From: a virus | Direction: 5' to 3' (one strand) | Length of the DNA: 64,000 nt | Virus record (IMG/VR): IMGVR_UViG_3300023116_000035 | Span: 1 to 64,000 of that record | Shown here: piece by piece, positions 35,891 to 44,132 of the stretch | Position numbering within the stretch: position 1 is the stretch's first letter | Layout: each line of letters starts with the position of its first letter | Program-made: the position numbers and the translations under genes | The notes under the pieces: model-generated | What the model was told of the DNA's origin: nothing | What the model saw: only the letters and a program-made list of their open reading frames with translations | Database searches by the model: none

Positions 35891-36188
35891 TCCTATCAGG
35901 TGCAAAAATCCGGAATGTAGAGAGGAATTTCTTCCAAAAACGTACAATGCGGTGTTTTGCTCCCCTGATTGCAGACGAATTGTTACCAACAAGAGGCTGC
36001 TTGAAAACTATTACAAGAAAAAGGAGAATAAAAACAAAAAGCGTGTATGCGCTACTTCTTCTTGTAGCACCATCCTTTCTTCTTACAATAAAGAAGATAT
36101 ATGTGAAGCTTGTAAAAGAGAGAGATACATAAAAAGGCTTGTGTCTTGGGGCTGGGATGAAAAGGAGCTTCGAGATGAGTATAAGTAA
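35865..36188 (+). CDS. Zinc-finger protein
   Basis: 107 residues, TTG start inside the end of the nuclease gene. Two Cys clusters: C-x4-C with C-x3-C in the first half, and C-x4-C with C-x2-C in the second. Lys-rich between them, so probably nucleic-acid binding. It overlaps the resolvase gene by 14 bases. Confidence 0.65.
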   Translation: MKRSTSRFDPIRCKNPECREEFLPKTYNAVFCSPDCRRIVTNKRLLENYYKKKENKNKKRVCATSSCSTILSSYNKEDICEACKRERYIKRLVSWGWDEKELRDEYK

Positions 36189-36762
36189 ATTAGTGTCTGC
36201 TGCTAAGGCAACTAGGCTAATTGCTATAGATCCCTCTTCTCACTCTCTAGCCTGGTGTGTTGTTGATCTTGATAGGAATAAGTTTAGTGTTGCTGGTACT
36301 GGAAAAATTGATTTTAAAGACAGCAAAGAGATTGATAACAAGTTTCGTGCAATTAGGAAAGGTATTCAAGATGTATGGGAAGATTACCAGTTTAAGGATG
36401 GCGTAATTGAGCAGTCGGTTTATATTCAGAACTTTCAGTCAAGTCGGATTATCTCTTATATTATTGGATATTCATGGGGAACGCTAGATGAATATTGTTA
36501 TAGCATGTGCGATTGCAATCCTCTTATCTGGAAGAATCGGATTGGATACAAAAATGTATCAAAGGCTGATAAGAAAGCCATTGAGGATAAGTACGGTTCG
36601 AAGGGTATTCAGAAAAGACTGACTCAGGAGCGCAAAGATCGTGTTAAGAAAATTATTGATAAACAAGTCGGTTTTAGTACGGAAGACGAAGACATAAACG
36701 ACGCAATCGGTATTGCTCTATGGTATTATATTGATCATGGCTTCGGAACCCTACAAAGATAA
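36175..36762 (+). CDS. RuvC-like Holliday junction resolvase
   Basis: 195 residues from the ATG at 36175, chosen because AAGGAG stands 7 bases upstream; a GTG at 36139 is in frame but lacks a site. RNase H-fold motifs: L-I-A-I-D-P-S-S-H-S-L-A-W, V-I-E-Q-S near residue 78 and a C-terminal D-I-N-D-A-I-G-I-A. These supply the acidic residues of a RuvC-type enzyme. It is the second resolvase-like gene within 2.5 kb. Confidence 0.8.
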   Translation: MSISKLVSAAKATRLIAIDPSSHSLAWCVVDLDRNKFSVAGTGKIDFKDSKEIDNKFRAIRKGIQDVWEDYQFKDGVIEQSVYIQNFQSSRIISYIIGYSWGTLDEYCYSMCDCNPLIWKNRIGYKNVSKADKKAIEDKYGSKGIQKRLTQERKDRVKKIIDKQVGFSTEDEDINDAIGIALWYYIDHGFGTLQR

Positions 36763-37033
36763 ACAGTGGTTGTACGAGCATTATGTCAAAAAGAGGATGA
36801 ATCTTAGTGACATTTGTAAAAGGCTGAAGGACGGCTACAACATTGAAGTCACTCCTCAGGCTGTGTACAACTGGGTTAAGAAGTACGATCTTTTGAAGTA
36901 CCGAGGCAAGGGTAGAAACCTATCAAGTACTAGTATGCGCAGACCTAAGTCGCCTATGCAGCAGGCTGTCGAAAGAAAGCGTAGAGAAATGCGTAAAGCT
37001 AATAATATGAAAAAGAAAGGAATGGGGCGTTGA
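36740..37033 (+). CDS. Helix-turn-helix protein
   Basis: 97 residues from the ATG at 36740. A homeodomain-like segment (N-L-S-D-I-C-K-R-L ... V-T-P-Q-A-V-Y-N-W-V-K-K-Y-D-L) is followed by a very basic tail. Likely binds DNA. An upstream in-frame ATG at 36713 would extend into the resolvase gene. Confidence 0.7.
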   Translation, partial: ASEPYKDKQWLYEHYVKKRMNLSDICKRLKDGYNIEVTPQAVYNWVKKYDLLKYRGKGRNLSSTSMRRPKSPMQQAVERKRREMRKANNMKKKGMGR

Positions 37034-37788
37034 GAAGATCTGTAACTGGTAAGGACATTACAACTTTTGCAAAACTGGATATGATTTACAATCAGGTCCG
37101 TATGCTAGAGGCTCAACAAAACGAGACAGAGTACAAGTGTCTTGGTTCTGGCAAGTGTTGTACTATTGGGTTGACTATTCATATGGGTGAGTGTGCAAAT
37201 ATTGCTTTCCGTCTTCGTCAGGAGTATTACCTTTACTTGGAAGATAAGGGTCGTGAGTTTGCTGATGAGTGGATGGATGGGGTTATTGAGTCCCTCAAGG
37301 AAGCAATGTTTGATGAGACATGGCAGATTGGTGGTGAAACCGAAAAGAAGTGCGCTTTCTGGAAAGGCGGTTGCACTATTTACGGTTATAGACCAATGAT
37401 TTGTCGAACTGTTGGAACGATTACAACGGTTGATGATTTCTGCCCTAGATTGAGAAATGCTAATGGTAGCATTGATTACTATACTGGTCCAGCGGTTAAG
37501 AAGATTGTTCAGTCCTTTCAGGATCTTCTTAAAGAATATGCGGCTGGCAAAAATGAGGGGTATGACATGGTTGTGTACATGCCTCTCGGTGTTCTTTCTT
37601 TCCTTTTGACTGTTGAGGAATTGCAAGAACTGGAGCGGGTGACGGATAAGAAGTTCTGGGCGGCTGTAGATGGTTGGGTTAATTACAGAGTTCAGTACAC
37701 GAAAGAGCATGGATATAATTATGATGAACTTCATACCCAAGCTGTTTCTATTGGTAAAAAATTAGTTTTTGATAGAGAAATAATCTAA
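37030..37788 (+). CDS. YkgJ-like Cys-cluster protein
   Basis: 252 residues, TTG start overlapping the previous stop. Shows the YkgJ/UPF0153 arrangement: C-L-G-S-G-K-C-C early, then K-C-A-F-W-K-G-G-C-T-I-Y and R-P-M-I-C-R-T. The family binds a metal (zinc or iron) through these Cys residues; its biochemical role is not established. Confidence 0.75.
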   Translation: MRRSVTGKDITTFAKLDMIYNQVRMLEAQQNETEYKCLGSGKCCTIGLTIHMGECANIAFRLRQEYYLYLEDKGREFADEWMDGVIESLKEAMFDETWQIGGETEKKCAFWKGGCTIYGYRPMICRTVGTITTVDDFCPRLRNANGSIDYYTGPAVKKIVQSFQDLLKEYAAGKNEGYDMVVYMPLGVLSFLLTVEELQELERVTDKKFWAAVDGWVNYRVQYTKEHGYNYDELHTQAVSIGKKLVFDREII

Positions 37789-37879
37789 AGAAAAATTTAC
37801 AAACTCCTGAAAACGGAGAAAATATCAGATAGGATTTCCATGCTGAACTTTTACACCTTCAAGGACAGAAGGGAGGGGG

Positions 37880-37999
37880 ATGAAAATCAAACGTGTTGAG
37901 GAGTCTTTGGAAAAGATTTCTGAACTAGGTGAATACACCTTGTATAAGGTTAACAATGATGACGAACCGATTGTTTTGGAGAGCACTGTCAAAGAGTAA
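37880..37999 (+). CDS. Small peptide ahead of the glycosyltransferase
   Basis: 39 residues starting right after a GGGAGGGGG purine tract. Charged (K-R-V-E-E-S-L-E-K-I). Its end overlaps the glycosyltransferase start in another frame. Could be a real mini-gene or a coupling leader; family unknown. Confidence 0.45.
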   Translation: MKIKRVEESLEKISELGEYTLYKVNNDDEPIVLESTVKE

Positions 38000-39050
38000 G
38001 GCTGACGGATACGGTTACGCATCATATAGGATTTCCTCTGGTCTTAGACACGCCGGTCTACCTGTGTCTGAGCCAGAGGATTTTCTTATTTCAGACAGAA
38101 GCAAAGAGTTTGACATTTTTGTTTCTATGCAGGATGGTTTAGTGCTTGAACCAAGAATGCCAGTCCAACAGGGTGATGTCCTTGTTAATAACTGCTTGCC
38201 CGTAGATTTTAAGCTTGCTGATTGTTACAATGTTGGTTTTTCTTATTGGGAAACCACAAAGATGCCGGGGTCTTGGATTCCTAGGTTGAATGAGTGTGAT
38301 GAGATTTGGACTACTTCGAAGTGGGCTGGTGATGTCTTTAAAGAAAATACCGGACATGAGAATGTTCATTCTTTTAAGTTAGGAATTGAATCTGATTTGT
38401 TTTGGTCAAACTCTTGGATTCCTGATGAGCCTTTTACGTTTCTTCATGTTGGTAGTCCGTCAACTAGGAAGAACACCCAGATGGCTGTAGATGCTTTTAT
38501 GAGGACGTATGGGCATCGGAAGGACTTTCGGTTGATTGTTAAGTCTATGGGGCCTCCTGATGCCCGCATACGGGATTCTGGAATGAATCACGGTGCGATC
38601 ACTAATCATGACAGGATTCAGGTTATTGATTGGGAATTGTCTGAGCCTGATCTTGCTGACTTGTATAGGTCTGCTCATTGTCTTTTGTACCCTACTATGG
38701 GGGAGGGTTGGGGGATGATTCCTTTTGATGCTATTGCTTGTGGAACCCCTACTATTTGCACTAATGCTACTGCTTGTACCGAGTATGCAGAGTTGTCTGT
38801 GCCTTTGGATTTTGAGTGGTCTAATGAAGGAATGAGCGGTATCTACGAGACTGGTGGTAAATGGGCTAAACCTAGTATGGATGATCTTGTTGACAAGATG
38901 CATTACGTTGTTGATAATTATGAAGAAGTTAAGCAACATACATTGGAAGGTGCTATAATTATTCATAAGGATTATTCTTGGCATAATGTTGTCCAAGAAT
39001 ATAAGGATCGTATATGGAAAATATTGAGAGATCAGTCTCAGGCGGTATAG
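37956..39050 (+). CDS. GT4-type glycosyltransferase
   Basis: 364 residues from the ATG at 37956. GT-B fold signature: S-K-A-D-G-Y-G-Y-A-S at the start, F-L-H-V-G-S-P-S-T-R-K-N in the second domain, and P-T-M-G-E-G-W-G-M-I-P-F-D-A-I-A-C-G-T-P as the donor-binding motif (E-x7-E class, near residue 250). It may glycosylate phage DNA or a virion or host surface molecule. Its neighbour on the right is the terminase pair. Confidence 0.85.
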   Translation: MMTNRLFWRALSKSKADGYGYASYRISSGLRHAGLPVSEPEDFLISDRSKEFDIFVSMQDGLVLEPRMPVQQGDVLVNNCLPVDFKLADCYNVGFSYWETTKMPGSWIPRLNECDEIWTTSKWAGDVFKENTGHENVHSFKLGIESDLFWSNSWIPDEPFTFLHVGSPSTRKNTQMAVDAFMRTYGHRKDFRLIVKSMGPPDARIRDSGMNHGAITNHDRIQVIDWELSEPDLADLYRSAHCLLYPTMGEGWGMIPFDAIACGTPTICTNATACTEYAELSVPLDFEWSNEGMSGIYETGGKWAKPSMDDLVDKMHYVVDNYEEVKQHTLEGAIIIHKDYSWHNVVQEYKDRIWKILRDQSQAV

Positions 39051-39622
39051 TCGAAAAAATAAAAGATATTGAAAAAGTTGGAATCCTTCATATCAAAGGT
39101 TATTCCAATCATGAGATTGCTTCCCTAATGTCTTTGGGTGTTGGTGAAGTCAAGTCTTACATTGACGAATACAAGAACGTCATTGCTAAGCAGGCGGACA
39201 ATGATCCGTACTTCTTGGAAAGAATTCAGTTCAATACCATCAAGGCTTTGAATGAGTTCGATGAGTTGACAAAAGAGGCTTGGGAAACTGTGTCTATTGC
39301 AACTGATCATGGTATGGTTCAGCACAGAATTGCTGCTTTGAAACTTGCTTCTGATTTAGCGACAAAGAAGGCGCAGCTTCATAAGTTGATGACTACGGGA
39401 TCTTCTGCTGACGGTGAATATATTCAGAGAATGCAGAAAGCTGAAAATGTTAATCAGATTCTTTCAAGAATCTTGAGAGATGTTATCTCTAAGCATCCTG
39501 AAATTGCCGATGAGGTTAGAAACGAGTTGTCTCTGGCTTTTGAACTTATGGGTCAAGAAGATGAGTTCCCTGACAGGACAGTCATGGATGCTCAGCCGAT
39601 TGATGAGGAAACGCGCCCATAA
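39014..39622 (+). CDS. terS: Terminase small subunit (probable)
   Basis: 202 residues. An N-terminal helix-turn-helix (H-I-K-G-Y-S-N-H-E-I-A-S-L-M) is followed by a long helical part and an acidic tail, as in many small terminases, which recognise the packaging site. It immediately precedes the large subunit, the usual order. Overlaps the glycosyltransferase by 37 bases. Confidence 0.7.
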   Translation: MENIERSVSGGIVEKIKDIEKVGILHIKGYSNHEIASLMSLGVGEVKSYIDEYKNVIAKQADNDPYFLERIQFNTIKALNEFDELTKEAWETVSIATDHGMVQHRIAALKLASDLATKKAQLHKLMTTGSSADGEYIQRMQKAENVNQILSRILRDVISKHPEIADEVRNELSLAFELMGQEDEFPDRTVMDAQPIDEETRP

Positions 39623-39650
39623 AGGTGAATAAAGGCAAAACGGAGAAAGT

Positions 39651-41381
39651 ATGAGTGATTTCTTTGGTGTAAACCTAAACTTTGAAGATTTTGATAAACT
39701 GCTGTCTCAAGAAGAACTTGAGATGGAACCGGTATCTATACAGACGTTCGTGCAAGACAAGAAGTATTTGGGTTTGCCTCCTCTGTCAGATATTCAGTTG
39801 GAAATTGTCCGTCACAGTACACAAATTTTTAAGAAACATACTCTTCAGAAAATGATAGGAATGGAAGAGGGTGAAGCGTATTACAATAAGTATACAGACA
39901 ATGAAGTGATCTGTATGCTTGGAAAGGGTTCAGGAAAGGATCACTGCGCTAGGATTTCAATTGCTTATACTGCATACTTAATGCATTGCCTCAGAGATCC
40001 TTTAACTTATTTTGGTAAGGCTAATGGTGTTTACATCGACTTGCTGAATCTAGCTGTGAATGCTCAACAGGCTCAGCGTGTGTTTTTTGAGCCTTTAAAG
40101 AATTTGCTTTTGTCTTCGCCGTTCTTTAATGAAGTTGGTTTTGAACCTAGAGTTTCGGAAATCTTTTTCTTTTCTCGTCCAGTTCGATGCTTCTCTGGTC
40201 ACTCTGAAAGTGAAGGTTGGGAGGGGTACGAAGTGATGACAGTTATTCTTGACGAAATTGCTGCGTTTAAAACCGATGCCGAACTTAAGGGAGAAACTAG
40301 GTCAAAAGGCTCTGCTTCTGCTATTTACAATATGAGCAAGTTGTCTGTGATGTCTCGTTTCCCAGAAGTAGGTAAGGTGATTCTGCTTTCATTCCCTAGA
40401 TATAAGGGTGACTTTATTGAAACAAGATTTACTGATGCTAATGAAAAAACCGAGCCTAAGACTTGGACTATCAAAGCTGCTACTTGGGAAGTCAATCCAA
40501 CAATTGAAAGAGAGCAGTTGGAATCTGAATATATTAGAAATCCTATTGAGGCAAAGATGCGTTTTGAGTGTGAACCACCAAACATGATTGATGCTTACTT
40601 TAGAGATCCTGATTTAGTAAGGAAAGCTTTTCATTATTCAGATGATCCTGTCAATGAGGATGACGGTACGTTTAAACCTTGGTTTAACAATAAGGATGGG
40701 AAAACCAGGTTCATTCATGTTGACCTTGCATTGAAACGAGACAGAGCGGCTCTGTGTATGGTCTCTAGTGGTGGGTTCAAAGAAATCCAAACCTCAATGG
40801 GTGTTGAGAATCTTCCTGTAGTGAATATGGATTTGATTTATTCTTGGGAGGCAAGTGTTGGTAATGAAATCAACTTTGCCGCTGTGCGTCAGATGATCGT
40901 TGATTTGTGTAGGAAGTTTCAGGTTGGTCTTGTCACATTTGACCGCTGGCAGTCTGTAGAAATGATTCAGTCTTTGAGAGCACAGGGTATTAATGCTGAC
41001 TTTCACAGCGTGAAGAAGTCTGATTATGATACACTATTGACTGCGATATACGATACAAGAATTCGTGGATACTGGAACGAGCTTTTGGTTGAAGAAGAAC
41101 TTTTGAAATTGAAGTTGTTTGGAAACAACAAGATCGATCACCCATCTACGGGTTCAAAAGACTTAGCGGATGCGCTTGCTGGCGCAGTTGCTGGTTGTAT
41201 AAAAAATATTGGGATGGATCAAGAAATTGATATTGAATTGATGTATCCTAAAGCAGACTTCGATATCGAAGATGAAGATATGCCAGATTTTGGCAATACA
41301 CAAGTTCTGTCCAGGGAAACTGGTCAGTTTGAAAATATGAATACAAAGAAAGAGGAATCATTATGGCTAGAGAATCTGTAA
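39651..41381 (+). CDS. terL: Terminase large subunit
   Basis: 576 residues. ATPase: Walker A-like L-G-K-G-S-G-K-D (about 88-95) and Walker B V-I-L-D-E-I (about 199-204). Nuclease: H-V-D-L-A near 357, F-D-R-W near 432 and D-L-A-D-A-L-A-G-A near 505 supply the acidic residues of the RNase H-like fold. It powers genome packaging. It lies after the replication genes rather than at the start of the head module. Confidence 0.93.
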   Translation: MSDFFGVNLNFEDFDKLLSQEELEMEPVSIQTFVQDKKYLGLPPLSDIQLEIVRHSTQIFKKHTLQKMIGMEEGEAYYNKYTDNEVICMLGKGSGKDHCARISIAYTAYLMHCLRDPLTYFGKANGVYIDLLNLAVNAQQAQRVFFEPLKNLLLSSPFFNEVGFEPRVSEIFFFSRPVRCFSGHSESEGWEGYEVMTVILDEIAAFKTDAELKGETRSKGSASAIYNMSKLSVMSRFPEVGKVILLSFPRYKGDFIETRFTDANEKTEPKTWTIKAATWEVNPTIEREQLESEYIRNPIEAKMRFECEPPNMIDAYFRDPDLVRKAFHYSDDPVNEDDGTFKPWFNNKDGKTRFIHVDLALKRDRAALCMVSSGGFKEIQTSMGVENLPVVNMDLIYSWEASVGNEINFAAVRQMIVDLCRKFQVGLVTFDRWQSVEMIQSLRAQGINADFHSVKKSDYDTLLTAIYDTRIRGYWNELLVEEELLKLKLFGNNKIDHPSTGSKDLADALAGAVAGCIKNIGMDQEIDIELMYPKADFDIEDEDMPDFGNTQVLSRETGQFENMNTKKEESLWLENL

Positions 41382-41536
41382 ACATTGAGGAATTGACTAG
41401 GGTTGATGCGAATCAATTGATTCAGGAATTGACTCAGGAAAATTCTCAGTTGCGTCTTGAGATGATGGCACAGAAAGGTGTTATTAATAAACTCATCGCT
41501 GCTCTTGAAGAATCAGATCAAGAAATCGAAGAGTGA
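41363..41536 (+). CDS. Small coiled-coil protein after terL
   Basis: 57 residues, ATG overlapping the end of terL. A continuous amphipathic helix (I-Q-E-L-T-Q-E-N-S-Q-L-R-L-E-M-M) predicts a coiled coil. Short coiled-coil genes in this place are common in actinophages; function unknown. Confidence 0.65.
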   Translation: MARESVNIEELTRVDANQLIQELTQENSQLRLEMMAQKGVINKLIAALEESDQEIEE

Positions 41537-41766
41537 TCTAACAAAGCGGGAGTCGGCTTCCTAACAGAGCGATCTAACAAACTTGTGTTAGTTTGCTCCG
41601 TTAGGTGGCCTAAACCTCCCGATGAGCCTGATTTTACATTTTGTAAAAAAGTCTCGTTCGTGACACATCGTGGTCAAAACGGAGATAGTGTTTATTTCGT
41701 GGTCGGGACACCGGCCAGATACATAAAGAGTTCACCAATAAGGTGACACAAAACTAGGAGCATTAA
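41537..41766 (+). promoter_or_regulatory. Intergenic control region with GTTAG/CTAAC motifs and hairpin
   Basis: Five GTTAG/CTAAC pentamers lie within 41541-41606. CGGGAG near the start can pair with CTCCCG near 41617. TTTTACA (41632-41638) pairs with TGTAAAA (41642-41648) around a TTT loop. The region leads to the RGR-family gene at 41767, with AGGAG before its ATG. The same pentamer surrounds the two paralogs at 62-64 kb. Confidence 0.55.
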
Positions 41767-42123
41767 ATGTTCAGCATTTCAAAGGTAGACCATTTCCCAG
41801 AGATTACTCGTCAGGGTAGAACTTCTGAAGAACTTCAAGCAATTATTAATGCGCTTGAAGATTCCGCTAGCAAGGGCGAGCGTTTCTGTATTGGTGGTAT
41901 TGATTCAGGCAATGCCTACAATTCGATGCAACAGCGCATTAGAGCACAGGCTAAGAAATTGAATCTCAAAGTCACTATCCGCTACGACAAAGATCAGGCT
42001 AATCTTTACTTCAAGGCTTCTCGTATGGGAGCAGAGAAGGTTTCTACAGAATCAGTTGAGGAACTTGGTGTGACTGCAAATGAGGCTGGTGCAAAGCCTG
42101 CTTCAAAGCGTGCTACTAAGTGA
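41767..42123 (+). CDS. RGR-family small basic protein, member 1
   Basis: 118 residues. Shares with the genes at 62391 and 63260 the order T-R-Q-G-R/R-G-R, S-E-E, Q-A-I, L-E, S-K-G, a central helix ending Q-x-I-R-x-x-A-K and a K-V-x-I-R strand. The basic motif resembles an AT-hook, and the rest looks like a small alpha-beta DNA-binding fold. C-terminus is extended and Lys-rich. A strong terminator follows. I infer a nucleoid-like or regulatory protein acting on GTTAG clusters. Confidence 0.75.
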   Translation: MFSISKVDHFPEITRQGRTSEELQAIINALEDSASKGERFCIGGIDSGNAYNSMQQRIRAQAKKLNLKVTIRYDKDQANLYFKASRMGAEKVSTESVEELGVTANEAGAKPASKRATK

Positions 42124-42163
42124 TATTCATTTAGTAATCAATAAAAACTAAATAAAGTTTTTC

Positions 42164-42194
42164 CCCCGACCTGCAAGGGTCGGGGTTTTTTTTT
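42164..42194 (+). terminator. Intrinsic terminator
   Basis: CCCCGACC (42164-42171) pairs perfectly with GGTCGGGG (42178-42185) around TGCAAG and is followed by nine T (42186-42194). It is the clearest rho-independent terminator in the window and closes the 41767 gene. Confidence 0.9.
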
Positions 42195-42210
42195 GCTATA
42201 ATTTCTTGTG
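42194..42210 (+). promoter_or_regulatory. Extended -10 promoter, leaderless start
   Basis: TGCTATAAT (TATAAT 42197-42202) begins directly after the terminator T-tract and ends 8 bases before the ATG at 42211 (5 before the in-frame GTG at 42208). RNA would start at or next to the first codon. Confidence 0.65.
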
Positions 42211-43014
42211 ATGGAACGTACTGAACAAAAAGTTGAAATTACTCATGAGCAAATTGCTAATTGGTATCCGATGATTGCAACACCTTGCTATGACAAGCAA
42301 GTAAGCGAGCCTTACTTTTCTTCAATGATTAAACTGGTTAACGGATTTAATATGTTGAATATGAACTTTGCAATCAGCACGGTTTCTGATTCTTTGGTTA
42401 CAAGAGCTAGAGACAACCTGGTCGCTAAGTTTATGTCGAACCCAGACTTTACTCACATAATGTTTATTGACGCAGACATCGGATTTGATTACGAAGATAT
42501 TATTAGAATGCTATGGCATGATAAAGATGTTATTACTGGATCTTATCCGATTAAGAAGATCAACTGGAATAAAGTTGAAAAGATGGTAAAAGACGGTGTG
42601 CCTGTAGAACAACTTATGACTAAGAGTTTAAGATACGTTGTGAATCCAATTCAAGGTACTAAGGGTGAAGTAGAAGTAGATAATGGTGCTCTAAAAATTC
42701 ATGATGCGGGTACTGGCTTTATGTTGATTAAGCGTGAAGTCATTGAAAAGATGATTGAGGCTTACCCCCAGATGAAGTTTAGAGATGATACCGGTTCTTT
42801 GAATGAAGAGGAAAAGAAGTGGACCTATCACTTCTTTGCAGATTATATTGACGATGATGGTAGACTTTTGTCTGAGGACTACGGTTTTTGTAGATACTGG
42901 CAGAAACTCGGTGGAGATATTTGGGTTGATGCTTCTGTTGATATGCTTCACTTAGGTAGAATGGAATTTGAAGGCAAGATGATTGACTTTTTAGAGACAA
43001 TTATTGTTCCTTAA
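42208..43014 (+). CDS. GT-A-type glycosyltransferase
   Basis: 268 residues from GTG 42208, 267 from ATG 42211. A D-A-D-I-G-F motif (F-I-D-A-D, near 91) supplies the D-x-D metal site and D-V-I-T-G-S-Y-P follows, as in phage GT-A enzymes; later S-E-D-Y-G-F-C-R-Y-W and a final L-H-L-G-R. Acceptor unknown: DNA base, virion protein or host glycan. It is the second glycosyltransferase within 5 kb, transcribed alone between two terminators. Confidence 0.8.
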   Translation: MMERTEQKVEITHEQIANWYPMIATPCYDKQVSEPYFSSMIKLVNGFNMLNMNFAISTVSDSLVTRARDNLVAKFMSNPDFTHIMFIDADIGFDYEDIIRMLWHDKDVITGSYPIKKINWNKVEKMVKDGVPVEQLMTKSLRYVVNPIQGTKGEVEVDNGALKIHDAGTGFMLIKREVIEKMIEAYPQMKFRDDTGSLNEEEKKWTYHFFADYIDDDGRLLSEDYGFCRYWQKLGGDIWVDASVDMLHLGRMEFEGKMIDFLETIIVP

Positions 43015-43021
43015 AATTGAT

Positions 43022-43039
43022 TACGAATTTCGTATTTTT
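43022..43039 (+). terminator. Short intrinsic terminator after the glycosyltransferase
   Basis: TACGA (43022-43026) pairs with TCGTA (43030-43034) around ATT, then five T. The stem is short, so termination may be partial. Confidence 0.5.
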
Positions 43040-43087
43040 CTGAGAACGCTTTACCGTTCAAAAATATATATTAAAATTTTTATGAAA

Positions 43088-43409
43088 TTTAGAGTTAGTT
43101 TCGTACCTGTTCTAACCTAACGCACCCGCTGGGCCGCTCGCCGCATCTAACCTAACATCGGTGCCGCGACTAACCTAACTTGCCGCCCTGCGCTTTTAGC
43201 CGAACTAACGCTAGCTCATTTCCGCAACTAACAAACCTGGCAATGGCCGAACTAACAGACCAGGCTTTCGACCACCCTTTCTTACGTCGCTAACATTAAA
43301 CTTATCCAAAGGTGCACGAAGCTAAATCCAAACTGATAGTGTAAACACCATGACCCGGCTATTCTCAAAAATAGTTCACCTAACGCAACTAGAGTTAGGT
43401 GCAACTATT
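43088..43409 (+). repeat. GTTAG/CTAAC cluster in the control region before the small-gene array
   Basis: Thirteen copies of GTTAG/CTAAC, including three tandem CTAACCTAAC units (43112, 43147, 43170). At 43094-43116 GTTAG and CTAAC enclose a 13-base loop that nearly matches the loops at 62181 and 62235. At 43370-43409 AATAGTT-CACCTAAC and GTTAGGTG-C-AACTATT form a 15-bp stem with one bulged C. Between the motifs the DNA is notably G+C-rich for this genome. Aside from a possible 40-codon gene at 43350 the region is non-coding. Confidence 0.75.
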
Positions 43410-43472
43410 CTTCGTGCTTTAGCTGTGTCTATTCTTGTAAGTTTATTATTATCTTTACCAGGGAGTTCGTAG
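43350..43472 (+). CDS. Possible small membrane protein
   Basis: 40 residues with a basic start and one hydrophobic helix (L-R-A-L-A-V-S-I-L-V-S-L-L-L-S-L-P). TAGTGT (43337-43342) fits a -10 box 7 bases before the ATG, and the stop ends one base before the next ATG. Part of the frame coincides with the inverted repeat at 43370-43409, so it may instead be chance. Confidence 0.4.
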   Translation: MTRLFSKIVHLTQLELGATILRALAVSILVSLLLSLPGSS

Positions 43473-43473
43473 T

Positions 43474-43815
43474 ATGCGTACACTATTAGAACGTGCTCAG
43501 GATTACTTAGGTTCTGAGCTTATTGTTGGTAACAACAACTATGGCATTGTTGTAGATATCCATACAGTTTGCGATGGTAGCTCAGTTCAGAATGTTGTTT
43601 TGATTTGCGACTCAGGTCGTAATGTAGACTTTGCTTCTGTATTGCGTTTTCTTTCGACTCAAGGTAAGACTAGGCATTACCCTGACGGTACAGATTACGT
43701 TGAGCGTAATCGTCAGAAAAAGCCTTATCGTTACAATGTTGTTTGTGCTGCTTCTATTCCTAGCAATGCTCGTATTGGTCAACATACTATTTCGATTACA
43801 AGTCGGGAGGACTGA
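43474..43815 (+). CDS. Hypothetical protein, first of the small-gene array
   Basis: 113 residues, alpha-beta, with a G-N-N-N-Y-G-I-V-V-D-I strand region. GGGAG stands 9 bases before the ATG. Unknown family. Opens the long rightward operon that runs to about 61.6 kb. Confidence 0.7.
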   Translation: MRTLLERAQDYLGSELIVGNNNYGIVVDIHTVCDGSSVQNVVLICDSGRNVDFASVLRFLSTQGKTRHYPDGTDYVERNRQKKPYRYNVVCAASIPSNARIGQHTISITSRED

Positions 43816-43817
43816 TT

Positions 43818-44132
43818 ATGTCAGAGAGTAAGATATCTTTTACGTTTGAACTTGTTCCTGAAGATGAGGTTATTACTACATCTCGTAAGAAAGCTTTGCC
43901 GAAATGGACTCCGTTATTGAGTTGGGATAGTACATACGATATTTCTGGGATATTAGAATGCCGTGGTTACACAGATTTGACTAAAGATGATGTTGAGTTT
44001 GTGAGAAAGCATAAGGCTGATGATATTGCTAATCAGCATCGTGCAGTTGACAAAGAAATTGAATTGTTAGGTATTCGTTCTAAGAATGTATTAGCAGTTC
44101 GTAATCAGAAAGAAGTGAGGATTAAGTTGTGA
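43818..44132 (+). CDS. Protein with the N-terminal signature of the RGR family
   Basis: 104 residues. The start S-F-T-F-E-L-V-P-E-D-E-V-I-T-T matches F-N-F-E-L-I-S-E-D-D-V-E-T-T of the gene at 63260 and the start of 62391, but the RGR motif is replaced by S-R-K-K and the rest is unrelated: a helical, Lys-rich body. It appears to be a chimera sharing only the first 20 residues. Confidence 0.7.
   Translation: MSESKISFTFELVPEDEVITTSRKKALPKWTPLLSWDSTYDISGILECRGYTDLTKDDVEFVRKHKADDIANQHRAVDKEIELLGIRSKNVLAVRNQKEVRIKL

Noticed and set aside
37840-37899. Nineteen-codon ORF before the glycosyltransferase
   Set aside because: No ribosome site; the 39-codon frame beginning at 37880 explains the purine tract better.
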